Shown: piece by piece, positions 29,931 through 41,331 of the stretch
How the letters are laid out: each line of letters begins with the position of its first letter
Position numbering within the stretch: position 1 is the first letter of the stretch
From: Acidovorax sp. SUPP3334
Lineage (GTDB): Bacteria > Pseudomonadota > Gammaproteobacteria > Burkholderiales > Burkholderiaceae_C
Assembly: GCF_030159055.1 (NCBI RefSeq)
Contig: NZ_BQXQ01000024.1
Coordinates: forward strand, 1-64,000
Direction: 5' to 3'
DNA: 64,000 bases
Notes under the pieces: model-generated
What the model was told of the DNA's origin: nothing
Database searches by the model: none
The model's input: the letters and a program-made list of their open reading frames with translations, nothing else
Made by a program: the position numbers and the translations under genes

Positions 29931-30161
29931 TTAAGGTTCATCGGCAAGAGCGACAGCAGCACCTCCGGGCCGGGCAACAGTGACACACACGCACGACCGC
30001 CCTTCACACCGCAAGGACTGCACACCAAATGTTCGCCCACACATCTTGCCCCGAGGGTCGCTCCCTCGAACCGCGAAGGCTCCGGCCTTTGCCGTGCCAC
30101 CCGCGCCGGGAACCATGGCGCTTGCGTTTTCTTTGTGTCCGTTTTTGATCCCGAGGTGCCC

Positions 30162-32534
<2,373 letters not shown>

Positions 32535-32564
32535 CCCGCCCTGCCCTTCGGGCGGGCGCCAACG

Positions 32565-32604
32565 AAAAAGCCTGCCTCCGCATTTTGCGGAGGCAGGCTT
32601 TTTT
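32565..32604 (+). terminator. Strong intrinsic terminator of rpoD
   Basis: GCCTGCCTCCGC (32570-32581) pairs perfectly with GCGGAGGCAGGC (32587-32598) around a 5-base loop and is followed by six T. The five A before the stem extend the pairing and would also allow use from the other strand. A second GC hairpin (CCCGCCC with GGGCGGG, about 32535-32557) lies just upstream. Confidence 0.95.
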
Positions 32605-32974
32605 CATGGTTGGACGTTTTCGCGAAAGCACCCCCTTGGACGGGTGGGAAAAAGCCCCGCCACCCGCCGGAAGATGGCGGGCCGCCACATTCTTCGCCGG
32701 GCAAGGCAGATGAGATTGACGCGGGTCGCTTTCCAAAAATTCGCTTTTGGTTTAAAACCTTGAAACATAATCTTACGAATAACGTTGCAGTACATACAGC
32801 CAGTTTCCACGCAGATGGAAAGGCGGGAGGTTAGAAACCGAAGCGGCTGGCCCCAGGGGCGAAGCGTCAGCGGCCACCTCATGAAGTGAAGCAAATCCCA
32901 AGCACCACTCGAACCCGCCATGAAAAAGCGGCTGGTCTATTTTTTTCTGTTGCAAGAAAGAAGGAGTCACTCCC
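32605..32974. other. Non-coding gap between rpoD terminator and chemoreceptor gene
   Basis: About 370 bases with no credible gene. The middle part (about 32730-32810) is AT-rich compared with its surroundings and probably holds the promoter of the chemoreceptor gene. I could find neither a convincing sigma-70 pair nor a good sigma-28 motif. A purine-rich ribosome site (AGAAAGAAGGAG) lies close before the ATG at 32975. Confidence 0.6.
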
Positions 32975-34624
32975 ATGAACGACCGATTTTTCGGAAACCT
33001 TCGCATCGGCACCCGCATCACGCTGGCGTTCCTGGCGACCATCGCGCTGCTGATCCTGGTGTCGGGCATCGCCATGTCGGCACTGAACAACGTCAACCAG
33101 GCGCTGACGCTGGTGACCAAGGACTACTACGCCAAAGTCCGGTTGCTGAACGAAATTTCGGACGAGGTGGATCAGCAGGCCCGCTACGTGCGCAATCTGG
33201 TGATCTTCGAAGACCCCACACAGCGGACTCAGGAGATCAAGAGCATGGAGGGGAGCCGCGAGCTCATCAACGGCAAGTACGCCACGCTGAGCCCGACCGT
33301 GCAGAGCGACGCCGGAAAGAAGCTGCTGGCAGACACCCTGGAACTGCGCATTCCCTACGTGAGAGACGTCGACACGTTCCTCGGCCTGGTGCGCGCCAAC
33401 CAGACGGACCAGGCCAAGGCCGTGCTGGCCAACACGCTGCGCGGCCATCAACTCGCATACATGGCGGCAATCGACAAGATGTCCGAGCACCAGCAGGTAC
33501 AGATGGACAAAGCCAGCGAGGGGGCCGACCGCCAGGTTCAGTCGGGCTTTCAGTTCATCGTCGGGATCACCGGGGTGGCCGTGGTCATGTCGCTGCTGCT
33601 GGGCTGGCTCATCACGCGCTCCATCACCCGCCCGATCGGTCGCGCGGTGCAGATCGCGGAGACGGTCGCAGCCGGCGACCTGACGTCGCACATCGAAGCG
33701 AACAGCAAGGACGAAGTCGGCCAGTTGCTGAACGCCTTGCAGCGCATGAATGCCAGCCTGGTGCAGATCGTGGGCAGCGTCCGCACGAGCGCAGACTCCA
33801 TCGCCACGGGCTCGGTGCAGATCGCCAACGGCAATGCCGACCTCAGCCAGCGCACCGAAGAGCAGGCCAGCAACCTGGAACAGACGGCGGCATCGATGGA
33901 AGAGCTGACCTCCACCGTGCAGCAGAACGCGGACTCTGCGCGGCGTGCCCACCAGTTGGCCTCGGGCGCATCGGCGGTGGCGACGCAGGGCGGTACGGTG
34001 GTGGGCAACGTCGTGTCCACCATGCAGGACATTCAGCAGAACTCCGGCCGGATGGCGGAGATCATCGGGGTGATCGACGGCATCGCCTTCCAGACCAACA
34101 TCCTCGCGCTGAATGCTGCGGTCGAAGCGGCCCGCGCCGGCGAGCAGGGACGAGGCTTTGCCGTGGTGGCCAGCGAGGTGCGCTCGCTGGCAGGACGCTC
34201 GGCCGAGGCGGCCAAGGAGATCAAGGCCATGATCGAATCGAGCGTTTCCCGGGTGAGTACCGGCGCCGATCTGGTGGCACAGGCCGGACGCACCATGGCC
34301 GATGTCGTGGCGCAGGTCACGCAGGTGTCCACGCTGCTGTCGGAAATCAGCGCGGCGAGTGCCGAGCAATCCAGCGGCATCAACCAGGTGGGCGATGCCG
34401 TGCAGCAGCTGGACCAGGTCACGCAGCAGAACGCCGCGTTGGTGGAAGAAAGCGCGGCAGCAGCCGATAGCCTCAAGTTTCAGGCCGAGTCGCTGTCGCG
34501 CATGGTGGCGCAGTTCCGGCTGCCGGGAGACTCGGACGCCAGCGCATCCGGCACAGCAGGCAGCCCCGGAGCGCTGCCGCCGCCCCCGGCCCGGCGCCTG
34601 ATCGCCTCATCGGCCGCTTACTGA
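32975..34624 (+). CDS. Methyl-accepting chemotaxis protein (4HB sensor, Tsr-like)
   Basis: Inner-membrane chemoreceptor of 549 residues. It has a first transmembrane helix (about 14-35), a periplasmic four-helix-bundle sensor (about 40-190), a second helix (about 193-213), a HAMP domain ([20 protein letters not shown]...) and a long cytoplasmic coiled coil with the invariant hairpin tip ([20 protein letters not shown], then [20 protein letters not shown]). Gln/Glu-rich methylation segments flank the tip. There is no C-terminal CheR-docking pentapeptide; the tail is Pro/Ala-rich. The ligand is unknown. It stands alone. Confidence 0.93.
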   Translation: MNDRFFGNLRIGTRITLAFLATIALLILVSGIAMSALNNVNQALTLVTKDYYAKVRLLNEISDEVDQQARYVRNLVIFEDPTQRTQEIKSMEGSRELINGKYATLSPTVQSDAGKKLLADTLELRIPYVRDVDTFLGLVRANQTDQAKAVLANTLRGHQLAYMAAIDKMSEHQQVQMDKASEGADRQVQSGFQFIVGITGVAVVMSLLLGWLITRSITRPIGRAVQIAETVAAGDLTSHIEANSKDEVGQLLNALQRMNASLVQIVGSVRTSADSIATGSVQIANGNADLSQRTEEQASNLEQTAASMEELTSTVQQNADSARRAHQLASGASAVATQGGTVVGNVVSTMQDIQQNSGRMAEIIGVIDGIAFQTNILALNAAVEAARAGEQGRGFAVVASEVRSLAGRSAEAAKEIKAMIESSVSRVSTGADLVAQAGRTMADVVAQVTQVSTLLSEISAASAEQSSGINQVGDAVQQLDQVTQQNAALVEESAAAADSLKFQAESLSRMVAQFRLPGDSDASASGTAGSPGALPPPPARRLIASSAAY

Positions 34625-34674
34625 ACCGCGGAGAGCGCTGGCGGCGGCGGGGATACAGCCCATGCATCAAATAA

Positions 34675-34724
34675 CCCTCCAGCGCTTATCCCAAAAGCGC
34701 TTAATGCTCATTTATTTATAGCAA
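34675..34724 (+). repeat. Two-stem dispersed repeat, copy c (both stems)
   Basis: The clearest copy of the first stem: AGCGCTT (34681-34687) and AAGCGCT (34695-34701) pair perfectly round a 7-base loop. The second stem is weakened by a base change (TGCT 34705-34708 with AGCA 34720-34723). The 25-base step from AGCGC to GCT is kept. It lies between the chemoreceptor gene and the convergent fusion gene. Confidence 0.8.
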
Positions 34725-34740
34725 ACGCTACTGAACCTGT

Positions 34741-36243
34741 TCAGGAGGCCAACGCGTGCATCTCTGCGATCAGGTCGGATTTGCCTTCGAACCCGATGCC
34801 CGGCAACGGCGGCAGCGTGACGTAGCCGTTCTCCACCTTCACGCCGTCCGGGAATCCGCCGTAGGGCTGGAAAAGGTCGGGATAGCTTTCATTGCCGCCC
34901 AGCCCCAGGCCGGCCGCGATGGCCAGCGGCATCTGGTGGCCCCCGTGCGGAATGCAGCGGCTGGGTGACCAGCCGTGGTCCTTGAGCATGCCGCCGTGGC
35001 GGATGAGGTTGCGCGCGTCCTGCATGGAAAACAGGTTCTCGCCCGTTGCCATCGGGCCCTTGTACACCTCGCCGAGCCTGGCCTGCAGTTCGTAGTCGAG
35101 CGGATCGCCGGCCTCCTCGTACCAGAACAGCGGGTACTGCGACAGGGCACGGCCGTAGTCGATGGCGGTCTGCAAGTCGAACCGGCCGTTGGCGTCCACC
35201 GCCAGTTGCTGCCCCGGTCCGAGGATCTTGAGCACCGATTCGATGCGCTCGCAGTCGTCGGCCAGCGAGGCGCCGCCGATCTTCATCTTGACCACCGAGT
35301 AGCCGCGCGCCAGATAGCTGGTCATCTCGCGCTGCAGGCCTTCCACGCCCTTGCCGGGGTAGTAGTAGCCACCGGCGGCATACACGAAGACGCGCGGGTC
35401 GGGCGTGCCGTTGCCGTAGCGCTCGGCCAGCAGCTGGTAGAGCGGCTGGCCGGCGATCTTGGCCACCGCGTCCCACACGGCCATGTCGATGGTGCCCACG
35501 GCCACCGAGCGCTCGCCATGGCCGCCGGGCTTCTCGTTGATCATCATGCGGGCCCAGACCTTGTGCGGGTCGAGGTTCTCGCCAGTGCCGTCCACCAGCG
35601 TGGCGTCCACGCCCTGCACCATCGATGCCAGCAGGTATTCGTCGTGGCAGGTGTGGATGGCCTTGGAGGGATCGGCCTCGCGGATCGCCTGGATGTCGCG
35701 GGCGTACTTGTTCATGTCGCGCTGGCCCACCTTGAAGGCCTGCAGGTACGGCAGCTTGGCGAGTTCGGCCAGCAGCTGCGACGAGTACGAAGCGCGCGTC
35801 CACGCGGGGTACACGTGGCACACCAGATCAAGGCCCGGCGCGGCTTTGTGGATGGCCTCGAAATACTGCAGCGCATGGCCCGGCGTGAAGCCGAAGCGCA
35901 GCCAGTGGTGGGGCGGCATCACGTCCAGCGCCACGGCGCCGGCGGCCTGGGCGGCGCGGGCGTGCTCTGCGGCTTCGGCCAGGCCTTCGCACACGATGGA
36001 GGAGATGACGGGCGTGCGGCCCTTCAATTCATCGGCCACGATGCGCGTGACCTCGGCGCGTTCGGCCAGCGTCAGCGAAAACACCTCGCCCGTGTGGCCG
36101 TTGGTCATGATGGCCACCACGCCCTCATGGCCGGCCAGCCAGGAGGCCAGCTTGCGCAAGGCGGGCTCGTCGATGCGGTGGTCGGGGGTGAAGGGGCACG
36201 AGATGGCGGGGATGATCCCACGATAATTCGCGATGGCAGGCAT
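34741..36243 (-). CDS. In-frame chimera: DapA-family lyase N-part fused to TarD-like enolase-superfamily dehydratase C-part
   Basis: One intact 500-codon frame joins parts of two enzymes. Residues 1-216 are a dihydrodipicolinate-synthase-family lyase (PCPFTPDHRID-type start, IMTNGHTGEVFSLTLAERAEV, Schiff-base Lys171 in LQAFKVGQRD) that lacks its last 80 or so residues. From about 218 (DGTGENLDPHKVW) it is a mandelate-racemase-group enolase closely like D-tartrate dehydratase TarD: KMK at 319-321, Asp350, Glu376, Glu402 and His433/His436 (IPHGGHQM). The TarD capping domain is missing, and near residue 420 some 30 residues containing the usual DCALSYGL strand are missing too. Two in-frame deletions best explain it; activity is doubtful. 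Confidence 0.8.
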   Translation of the reverse strand: MPAIANYRGIIPAISCPFTPDHRIDEPALRKLASWLAGHEGVVAIMTNGHTGEVFSLTLAERAEVTRIVADELKGRTPVISSIVCEGLAEAAEHARAAQAAGAVALDVMPPHHWLRFGFTPGHALQYFEAIHKAAPGLDLVCHVYPAWTRASYSSQLLAELAKLPYLQAFKVGQRDMNKYARDIQAIREADPSKAIHTCHDEYLLASMVQGVDATLVDGTGENLDPHKVWARMMINEKPGGHGERSVAVGTIDMAVWDAVAKIAGQPLYQLLAERYGNGTPDPRVFVYAAGGYYYPGKGVEGLQREMTSYLARGYSVVKMKIGGASLADDCERIESVLKILGPGQQLAVDANGRFDLQTAIDYGRALSQYPLFWYEEAGDPLDYELQARLGEVYKGPMATGENLFSMQDARNLIRHGGMLKDHGWSPSRCIPHGGHQMPLAIAAGLGLGGNESYPDLFQPYGGFPDGVKVENGYVTLPPLPGIGFEGKSDLIAEMHALAS

Positions 36244-36254
36244 GCAGAGTCTCC

Positions 36255-37020
36255 GTGATGGGTGCAGATGAACGACTCCTGCCGCTGATGGAAACCCTGC
36301 TGGGCAATCTGGAGGCCGCGCGCATCAAGGCGCGGGCGGCGCATGACACGGCGGCGGCCAGCCTGCGCTTTGCGGCCACGCATGTCATCTCGCTCACGTT
36401 CTTTCCGCGCTGGCTGGGCGACCTGGAGGCGCAGTTGCGCCTGGGTCCGATCCAGACCATGTCGGACAGCTCGCGCGCGCGAGGACCTGGCCCTGCAGCG
36501 GCGAGTGCAGTTCGTCCTGTGCCACAGGCATGCCGAGGTGCCCGGCCGGCTGGACGATGCCCAGTACCCCATGCTGCGGCTGTCCGACGACGTGCTGCAG
36601 CCGGTGAGCGCGGCCGGCACGGCGGGCCGCCCGCTGCACGCCATCGGCCAGGGGAGCGGGCCCTTGCCCCTGCTGGCCTACAGCGATGCCTCGGGCCTGG
36701 GCCGGATCATGCGGGCGCGCATGCGGGGCCTGCACGGAGACGGCGGGGAGTCGGCCGTGCCGGGCAGCGTGGCCGTGGTGTTCACCGCGCACCATGCAGT
36801 GCTGCTCAAGACCATGGCGCTGGAAGGCCGTGGCGTGGCCTGGCTTCCCCGCAGCCTGATCGCCGACGAGCTGCGGGCGGGAACGCTGGTGGCGGCCGGT
36901 GAAAGCGCCTGGGACGTTCCGGTGGAGATTCGCATGTGCCGCCAGCGGGCCGAAATGTCGCCGGTGGCCGAGTCGCTGTGGTCGCTGGCGGTCGGACAGC
37001 ACGTCAAGACAACCCAATAG
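36255..37020 (+). pseudogene. LysR-type regulator lacking its DNA-binding domain, also frameshifted
   Basis: Only the effector-binding part of a LysR regulator remains. The first frame (from about 36255) starts in the linker helix (LLPLMETLLGNLEAARIKARA) and reads to about 36475 (TMSDSSRA), then shifts to the frame ending at 37020 (EDLALQRRVQFVLCHRHAEVPG through VVFTAHHAVLLKTMALEGRG). The winged-helix domain of about 65 residues and the original start are absent. It lies divergent from the DapA/TarD chimera with almost no gap, so the deletion probably took the shared promoter region as well. Confidence 0.85.
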
Positions 37021-37070
37021 CCCAGCACCGCCGTATTCATTGCGCATGATGCTATTAATTAAATAGCATT
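37021..37070 (+). repeat. Two-stem dispersed repeat, copy d
   Basis: The AT stem is the longest of the six: ATGCTATT (37049-37056) with AATAGCAT (37062-37069). The middle segment between the CCAGC box and this stem is the reverse complement of that in copies a and b, as if the first hairpin had flipped. It directly follows the LysR remnant and precedes the histidine kinase gene. Confidence 0.78.
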
Positions 37071-37126
37071 GATAGACTACCGCAGCCTCGGCACATAATG
37101 CAGACCCTTCGCATTCCGACGGCCCC

Positions 37127-38764
37127 ATGTACCGAGCAAGACTCTCCCTGGCATTCGCCGCTCTCGTGGCACTGGTGTGCATCCAGGCTGCATTCGTGTA
37201 TTGGGGCACGCTTCGCGTCAACGACTACACCCAGCACAGCCGGCTGGCGAGCGACATCCTCTCGGAATTGCTGGACCTCTCGGCCAACAAGCAACGGCTG
37301 CGCGTATGGGCCACCCAGCGCCTGATGAACGCCAACGCAGTGCCCGAGGTGCGCCAGAGGCTGCTGGAGCGCATGCATGCCAGTGCCGCCGTCCTGGCGG
37401 AACTGTCCCGCCGCGACCTGGTGCTGTGGACCGAACTGTCCCACCGCGATGGCACGGCCGTCCCCCAGGAAGTGAAGCAGCTGGTCACCATGACGGAACT
37501 GCTGGAAGACAACATCCTCGCCGTGGAGTCGCGCCTGTCGCAACTTCGGCCGCTAGAACCGGGAGCGGACTTTCCGGCGGTCTGGGACGAACTGAACGCC
37601 ACGTTCGACATGGCGCGCGGCCTCGATCTGCGCGAACTGATCAACGGCGCCATCGAGCGCCAGCGCAGCGTGGTGCCGGTGGCGCGCGCGGCCACCGAGC
37701 GGGGCCTGGACGTGCTGCGCCAGCAGGCGATCACCATGGCCATCGTAACGCTGGCGGTGGGCGCCGTGCTGGCCCTGCACCTGAACCGGCGCCTGCAGCG
37801 CCCGCTGGACCGCCTGCTGGCCGGCACGCGCGCCCTGCAGGCCGGCGAGTTGGGCCACCGCGTGGCCACCGAATCGAAAGACGAGTTCGACCGCGTGGCC
37901 CAGCACTTCAATGCCATGGCGGCCGAACTGCAGCAGCACCGCGCCCATGCCGACGCGGCGCGCCGCGAACTGGAAGACGCCGTGGAGGCCCGCACCCACG
38001 AGCTGAGCGTGGCGCACGACACGCTGCAACGGGTGGACCAGCGCCGGCGCCAGCTGTTCGCCGACCTGGGCCATGAACTGCGCACACCGGCCACCGCCAT
38101 TCGCGGCGAGGCCGAGATCGCGATGCGCGGCGGCGACCGGCCGGCGCAGGACTACCGCCAGACGCTGGAACGCATCGTCGGTGGCGTGGACCAGCTCACC
38201 AAGGTGATCCACGACCTGCTGCTGATCGCCAAGACCGAGGCCGACCAGTTGGTGATGCACCCGAGCCCCATCGATCTGCAGGCCCTGGTGGCCGACGCGG
38301 CCGAACAAGCCGCGGCGCTGGGCGGCATGCATGGCGTGGCCGTGCAGTCCCTGCCCGCTTCGCCTGGCGGGCCGCTCGTAGTGAATGCCGATGCCGACCG
38401 CCTGCGCCAGGCGCTGATGATCGCGCTCGACAACGCGGTGCGCTACTCGCAGCGCGGCGGCACCGTGCGCATCGGCTGCCAGCCGGGCCCGAACGATGAA
38501 GCCCAGGTGCTGGTGAGCGACGAAGGCATCGGCATCGCGCCCGAGGAATTGCCCGAAGTCTTTCAGCGCTTCGTGCGCGGGCAACGGGCGCGCGCGCACC
38601 GGGCGGACGGCACCGGCATCGGGCTGTCGATCGCGCAGTCCATCGTGCAGGCCCACCACGGGCGCATCGAAATCGACAGCCAGCCCGGCGTGGGCACCAC
38701 GGTGCTCATCGCGGTGCCGCTGGCCCGGTCCACCGACAACCTGTCTCCCGAGGAAGCCGCATGA
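37127..38764 (+). CDS. Sensor histidine kinase
   Basis: Membrane sensor kinase, 545 residues. A transmembrane helix at about 6-27 and another at about 203-218 enclose a helical periplasmic sensor of about 175 residues. A HAMP domain (LNRRLQRPLDRLLAGTRALQ) and a short coiled coil lead to the HisKA domain with His316 in FADLGHELRTPATAI. The HATPase domain follows (N box ALDNAVRYSQRGG, G1 VSDEGIGIAPEEL, G2 ADGTGIGLSIAQSIV). It overlaps the response regulator gene by four bases. The signal is unknown; the next gene downstream, a secreted SnoaL-like protein, is a likely target. Confidence 0.93.
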   Translation: MYRARLSLAFAALVALVCIQAAFVYWGTLRVNDYTQHSRLASDILSELLDLSANKQRLRVWATQRLMNANAVPEVRQRLLERMHASAAVLAELSRRDLVLWTELSHRDGTAVPQEVKQLVTMTELLEDNILAVESRLSQLRPLEPGADFPAVWDELNATFDMARGLDLRELINGAIERQRSVVPVARAATERGLDVLRQQAITMAIVTLAVGAVLALHLNRRLQRPLDRLLAGTRALQAGELGHRVATESKDEFDRVAQHFNAMAAELQQHRAHADAARRELEDAVEARTHELSVAHDTLQRVDQRRRQLFADLGHELRTPATAIRGEAEIAMRGGDRPAQDYRQTLERIVGGVDQLTKVIHDLLLIAKTEADQLVMHPSPIDLQALVADAAEQAAALGGMHGVAVQSLPASPGGPLVVNADADRLRQALMIALDNAVRYSQRGGTVRIGCQPGPNDEAQVLVSDEGIGIAPEELPEVFQRFVRGQRARAHRADGTGIGLSIAQSIVQAHHGRIEIDSQPGVGTTVLIAVPLARSTDNLSPEEAA

Positions 38765-39444
38765 ACATTCTGGTGGTCGAAGACGATCCGCGCGTGGCCG
38801 ACTTTCTGCTGCGCGGCCTGAAAGCCGAGGGCTACAGCGTGGAGCTGGCCCGCAACGGCCCCGACGGCCTGGCGCTCGCGCGCAGCGGCGACCCGGGCTT
38901 GCTGCTGCTCGATCTCATGCTGCCGGGATTGAGCGGGCTGGAGCTGTGCCAGACGCTGCGTTCCGAGGGGCGCCACGTTCCGGTGCTGATGCTCAGCGCA
39001 TTGAGCAACACCGAAGACAAGGTCAACGGACTGCGCCTGGGTGCCGACGACTACCTGACCAAGCCGTTCGCGTTCGAGGAACTGCTGGCCCGCATCGAGG
39101 CGCTGATGCGCAGGGGGCGCGAGCAAAGGCAGCGCGCCAGCACGCTGCAGGTGGCCGATCTGGTGCTCGACCTCGATCGCATGCAGGCCAGCCGCGCCGG
39201 CCAGCCCATCGCGCTGACGGCCAAGGAACTGGCCTTTCTGGAACTGCTGATGAGTGCGCCGGGGCGCGTGTACAGCCGCGAACGCATCCTCTCCAACGTG
39301 TGGGGCACCAACGAGGACCCGCTGACCAACGTGGTCGATGTCTACGTGCGCCGCCTGCGCACCAAGATCGACGAAGGCCATGCCGTCGCGCTTCTGAAAA
39401 CGGTGCGCGGCTTCGGGTATCGGCTGGACGCCGCGCCCGATTGA
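38761..39444 (+). CDS. OmpR-family response regulator
   Basis: A 227-residue partner of the kinase just upstream. The receiver domain has the acidic pair (VVEDDP), phospho-acceptor Asp51 (LLLLDLMLPGLSG) and the conserved Lys in DDYLTKPFAFEEL; the C-terminal winged helix (about 130-225) has LTAKELAFLELLMSAPGRVYSRERIL and VVDVYVRRLRTKID. The start overlaps the kinase stop (ATGA), which implies coupled translation. A block of 11-base-spaced TTCATC repeats starts 18 bases after its stop and is a good candidate for its binding site. Confidence 0.94.
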   Translation: MNILVVEDDPRVADFLLRGLKAEGYSVELARNGPDGLALARSGDPGLLLLDLMLPGLSGLELCQTLRSEGRHVPVLMLSALSNTEDKVNGLRLGADDYLTKPFAFEELLARIEALMRRGREQRQRASTLQVADLVLDLDRMQASRAGQPIALTAKELAFLELLMSAPGRVYSRERILSNVWGTNEDPLTNVVDVYVRRLRTKIDEGHAVALLKTVRGFGYRLDAAPD

Positions 39445-39461
39445 GACACGTGCCGCAGGGG

Positions 39462-39500
39462 TTCATCTGCGGTTCATCTTGGCATCATCTTTCCTTCATC
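39462..39500 (+). promoter_or_regulatory. Probable response-regulator operator: four TTCATC-like direct repeats, 11-base period
   Basis: TTCATC occurs at 39462, 39473 and 39495, with ATCATC at 39484, so four half-sites recur every 11 bases, one helical turn. OmpR/PhoB-type regulators bind just such tandem direct repeats. The block lies between the response regulator gene and the secreted SnoaL-like gene, about 110 bases before the latter's start, so it may act as an upstream activation site. That this regulator binds here is inference. Confidence 0.6.
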
Positions 39501-39612
39501 GGGCGGCCACGGCCGCGTTCATGCGCCTGCCAAAGAATAGGTCCTGTGTCGCACTGAGCGATGCAGCACCGGCAAACAAGCCGGTGTTCGAACCTCTCTC
39601 CAAAAGGATCCC

Positions 39613-40104
39613 ATGAAGACGCTTCACACTGCCCTCTCCGCCACTGCTCTGGCACTGATCACCCTGTCTGCCCCGGCTTTCGCGCAGGGCAAGGGCGAGC
39701 CAGTCTGCATGCCGACCAACGAAAAGGAAATCTCCGCGCTGTTCGACCGCTGGAACGATTCGCTGCGTACGCTGGACCCGGACAAGGTGACCGCCAACTA
39801 TGCGCAAGACGGCGTTCTGCTGCCCACCGTGTCCAACCAGCCCCGCACGACCCCGCTGGAGATTCGCGATTACTTCGTGAAGTTCCTGCAGTCCGAACCG
39901 CAAGGCAAGATCGACAGCCGCACGATCCGCATCGGCTGCAACGTGGCGCAGGACGTGGGCACCTACACCTTCCGCTTCAAGGATGGCAAGACGGTGCAGG
40001 CCCGCTACACCTATGTGTATGAACGCATGAACGGCCAATGGCTGATCGCGCACCACCATTCGTCGGCCATGCCGGAAACCATCGCGGCCAAGAGCACGAA
40101 GTAA
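39613..40104 (+). CDS. Secreted SnoaL-like / DUF4440 protein (SgcJ/EcaC type)
   Basis: A 163-residue protein with a signal peptide (MKTLHTALSATALALITL, likely cut after AFA at residue 24) and a single NTF2-like cone fold of the SgcJ/EcaC family (EISALFDRWNDSLRTLDPDK, YAQDGVLLPT, GQWLIAHHHSSAMP). Two cysteines in the mature part could form a disulfide. Members of this family bind small ligands or calmodulin-like partners; no catalytic role is certain. It follows a two-component system and a candidate operator, and is closed by an intrinsic terminator, so it seems to be the system's own target gene. Confidence 0.85.
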   Translation: MKTLHTALSATALALITLSAPAFAQGKGEPVCMPTNEKEISALFDRWNDSLRTLDPDKVTANYAQDGVLLPTVSNQPRTTPLEIRDYFVKFLQSEPQGKIDSRTIRIGCNVAQDVGTYTFRFKDGKTVQARYTYVYERMNGQWLIAHHHSSAMPETIAAKSTK

Positions 40105-40136
40105 ACCGCGGGCCCCTCGCCGGGGCGCAATGAACG

Positions 40137-40161
40137 AGGCCGGCCTTTGCCGGCCTTTTTT
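40137..40161 (+). terminator. Intrinsic terminator of the SnoaL-like gene
   Basis: AGGCCGGC (40137-40144) pairs with GCCGGCCT (40149-40156) around a CTTT loop and runs into a T tract. Stem, loop and T run are all near ideal. Confidence 0.93.
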
Positions 40162-40220
40162 CATTCCACGGGCCGCACGGCAATGCCGCGCAGAGCGGGC
40201 CCCATCGCGGAGCGCGCCGC

Positions 40221-41232
40221 TCAATCCATCGACACGTTGGCGCTTTTGACCGCCTGCGCCATGCGCGTCATTTCGCTGCGAAAGAACGCAGCCGAGGCAT
40301 CGGGCGGCGTGAGCTTGATCTCATAGCCCTGGGCAACCAGCGCGTCGCGCGCTTCGGGCATGTCGAGCGCGGCCTTTGAAGCCCTGGTACAGGCGATCGA
40401 CCTCGGCCTTGGGCAGCCCAGCGGGACCCACTGCGGCGATCCAGCCTTCCAGCTCGTAAGCCGGCAGACCCTGTTCGGCCAGCGTGGGCACGCCGGGCAG
40501 CGATGCCACCCGCGCAGCGGTGGTGACGCCGATGGCGCGCAATGCACCGGACTTGATGTGCGGCGCCGCCGGCGCCACCGCCACCACGCTCAGCTGCACC
40601 TGCCCACCCAGGATGTCGTTCATCAGCGGGCCCATGCCGCGATAGGGAATGTGCTTGATGTCCAGCTTGGCCTGGTCCACGAACATCGCCGCGCCCAGGT
40701 GCAGGATGGTGCCGTTGCCGGACGATCCGTAGTTCAGCAGGCCGGGCCGGGCCTTCGCGAGCGCGATCAGTTACTTCACGTTCTTCGCTTCCACCGACGG
40801 ATGGGCCACCAGCACGAAGGGCGTGGCACCGATCACGGTGATGGGCGTGATGTCGTGCAGCGAGTCGAACGGAATGTTCTTGTACACGCTGGGATTCACC
40901 ACGTGGTTGTTGGACACCACGCCGATCACCGAGCCATCCTTGGCGGCGCGCACGAGCTGCGTGGTGCCGGTCATGCCACCGGCACCGGGCAGGTTCTCGA
41001 TCACCACCGGGTGTCCCAACGCCTTGGACAGGCTGTTGCTCATGGCGCGGATGGCGCCGTCCGCGCCCGATCCGGCCGACAGCGGCAGGATCACGCGCAG
41101 CGGCTTGTCGCCCGGCTGTGCACGCACCAGCCCCGGCGCGGCCAGGGCCGCGGCGCCGAAGAGCAGCGCGGCGCGGCGAGTGAGCGAAAAAGGCTGCGCC
41201 GGCAGCGCGCGGGTCGGTGAAATCGATGGCAT
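40221..41232 (-). pseudogene. TctC/Bug-family tripartite tricarboxylate binding protein, nonsense codon plus frameshift
   Basis: Remains of a periplasmic Bug-type solute-binding protein. It starts at 41232 with a signal sequence containing SLTRRAALLFGAAALA and reads the normal fold (PLSAGSGADGAIRAMSNSLS, ENLPGAGGMTGT) until AKNVK, where a TAA replaces the expected Glu codon near 40772. The same frame then continues (LIALAKARPGLLNYGSSGNG, GQVQLSVVAVAPAAPHIKSG) to QGFK near 40380, where it shifts to the frame ending at 40221. Two independent lesions argue against a simple read error. It may once have served the CoA-transferase genes upstream. Confidence 0.88.
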
Positions 41233-41331
41233 GGTGTGTCTCCGTGATCGTCGTTGGGATGGAAGGCGGCGCGGTCTTCGCCGCGCTCTGAGGTGCCGGG
41301 TGCAGCAGGCGCTGCCTCGGCGAAGCCTTGC

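Noticed and set aside
32740-32800. Sigma-28 (FliA) promoter for the chemoreceptor gene
   Set aside because: A TAAA occurs at 32753, but the matching GCCGATAA is absent at the right distance.
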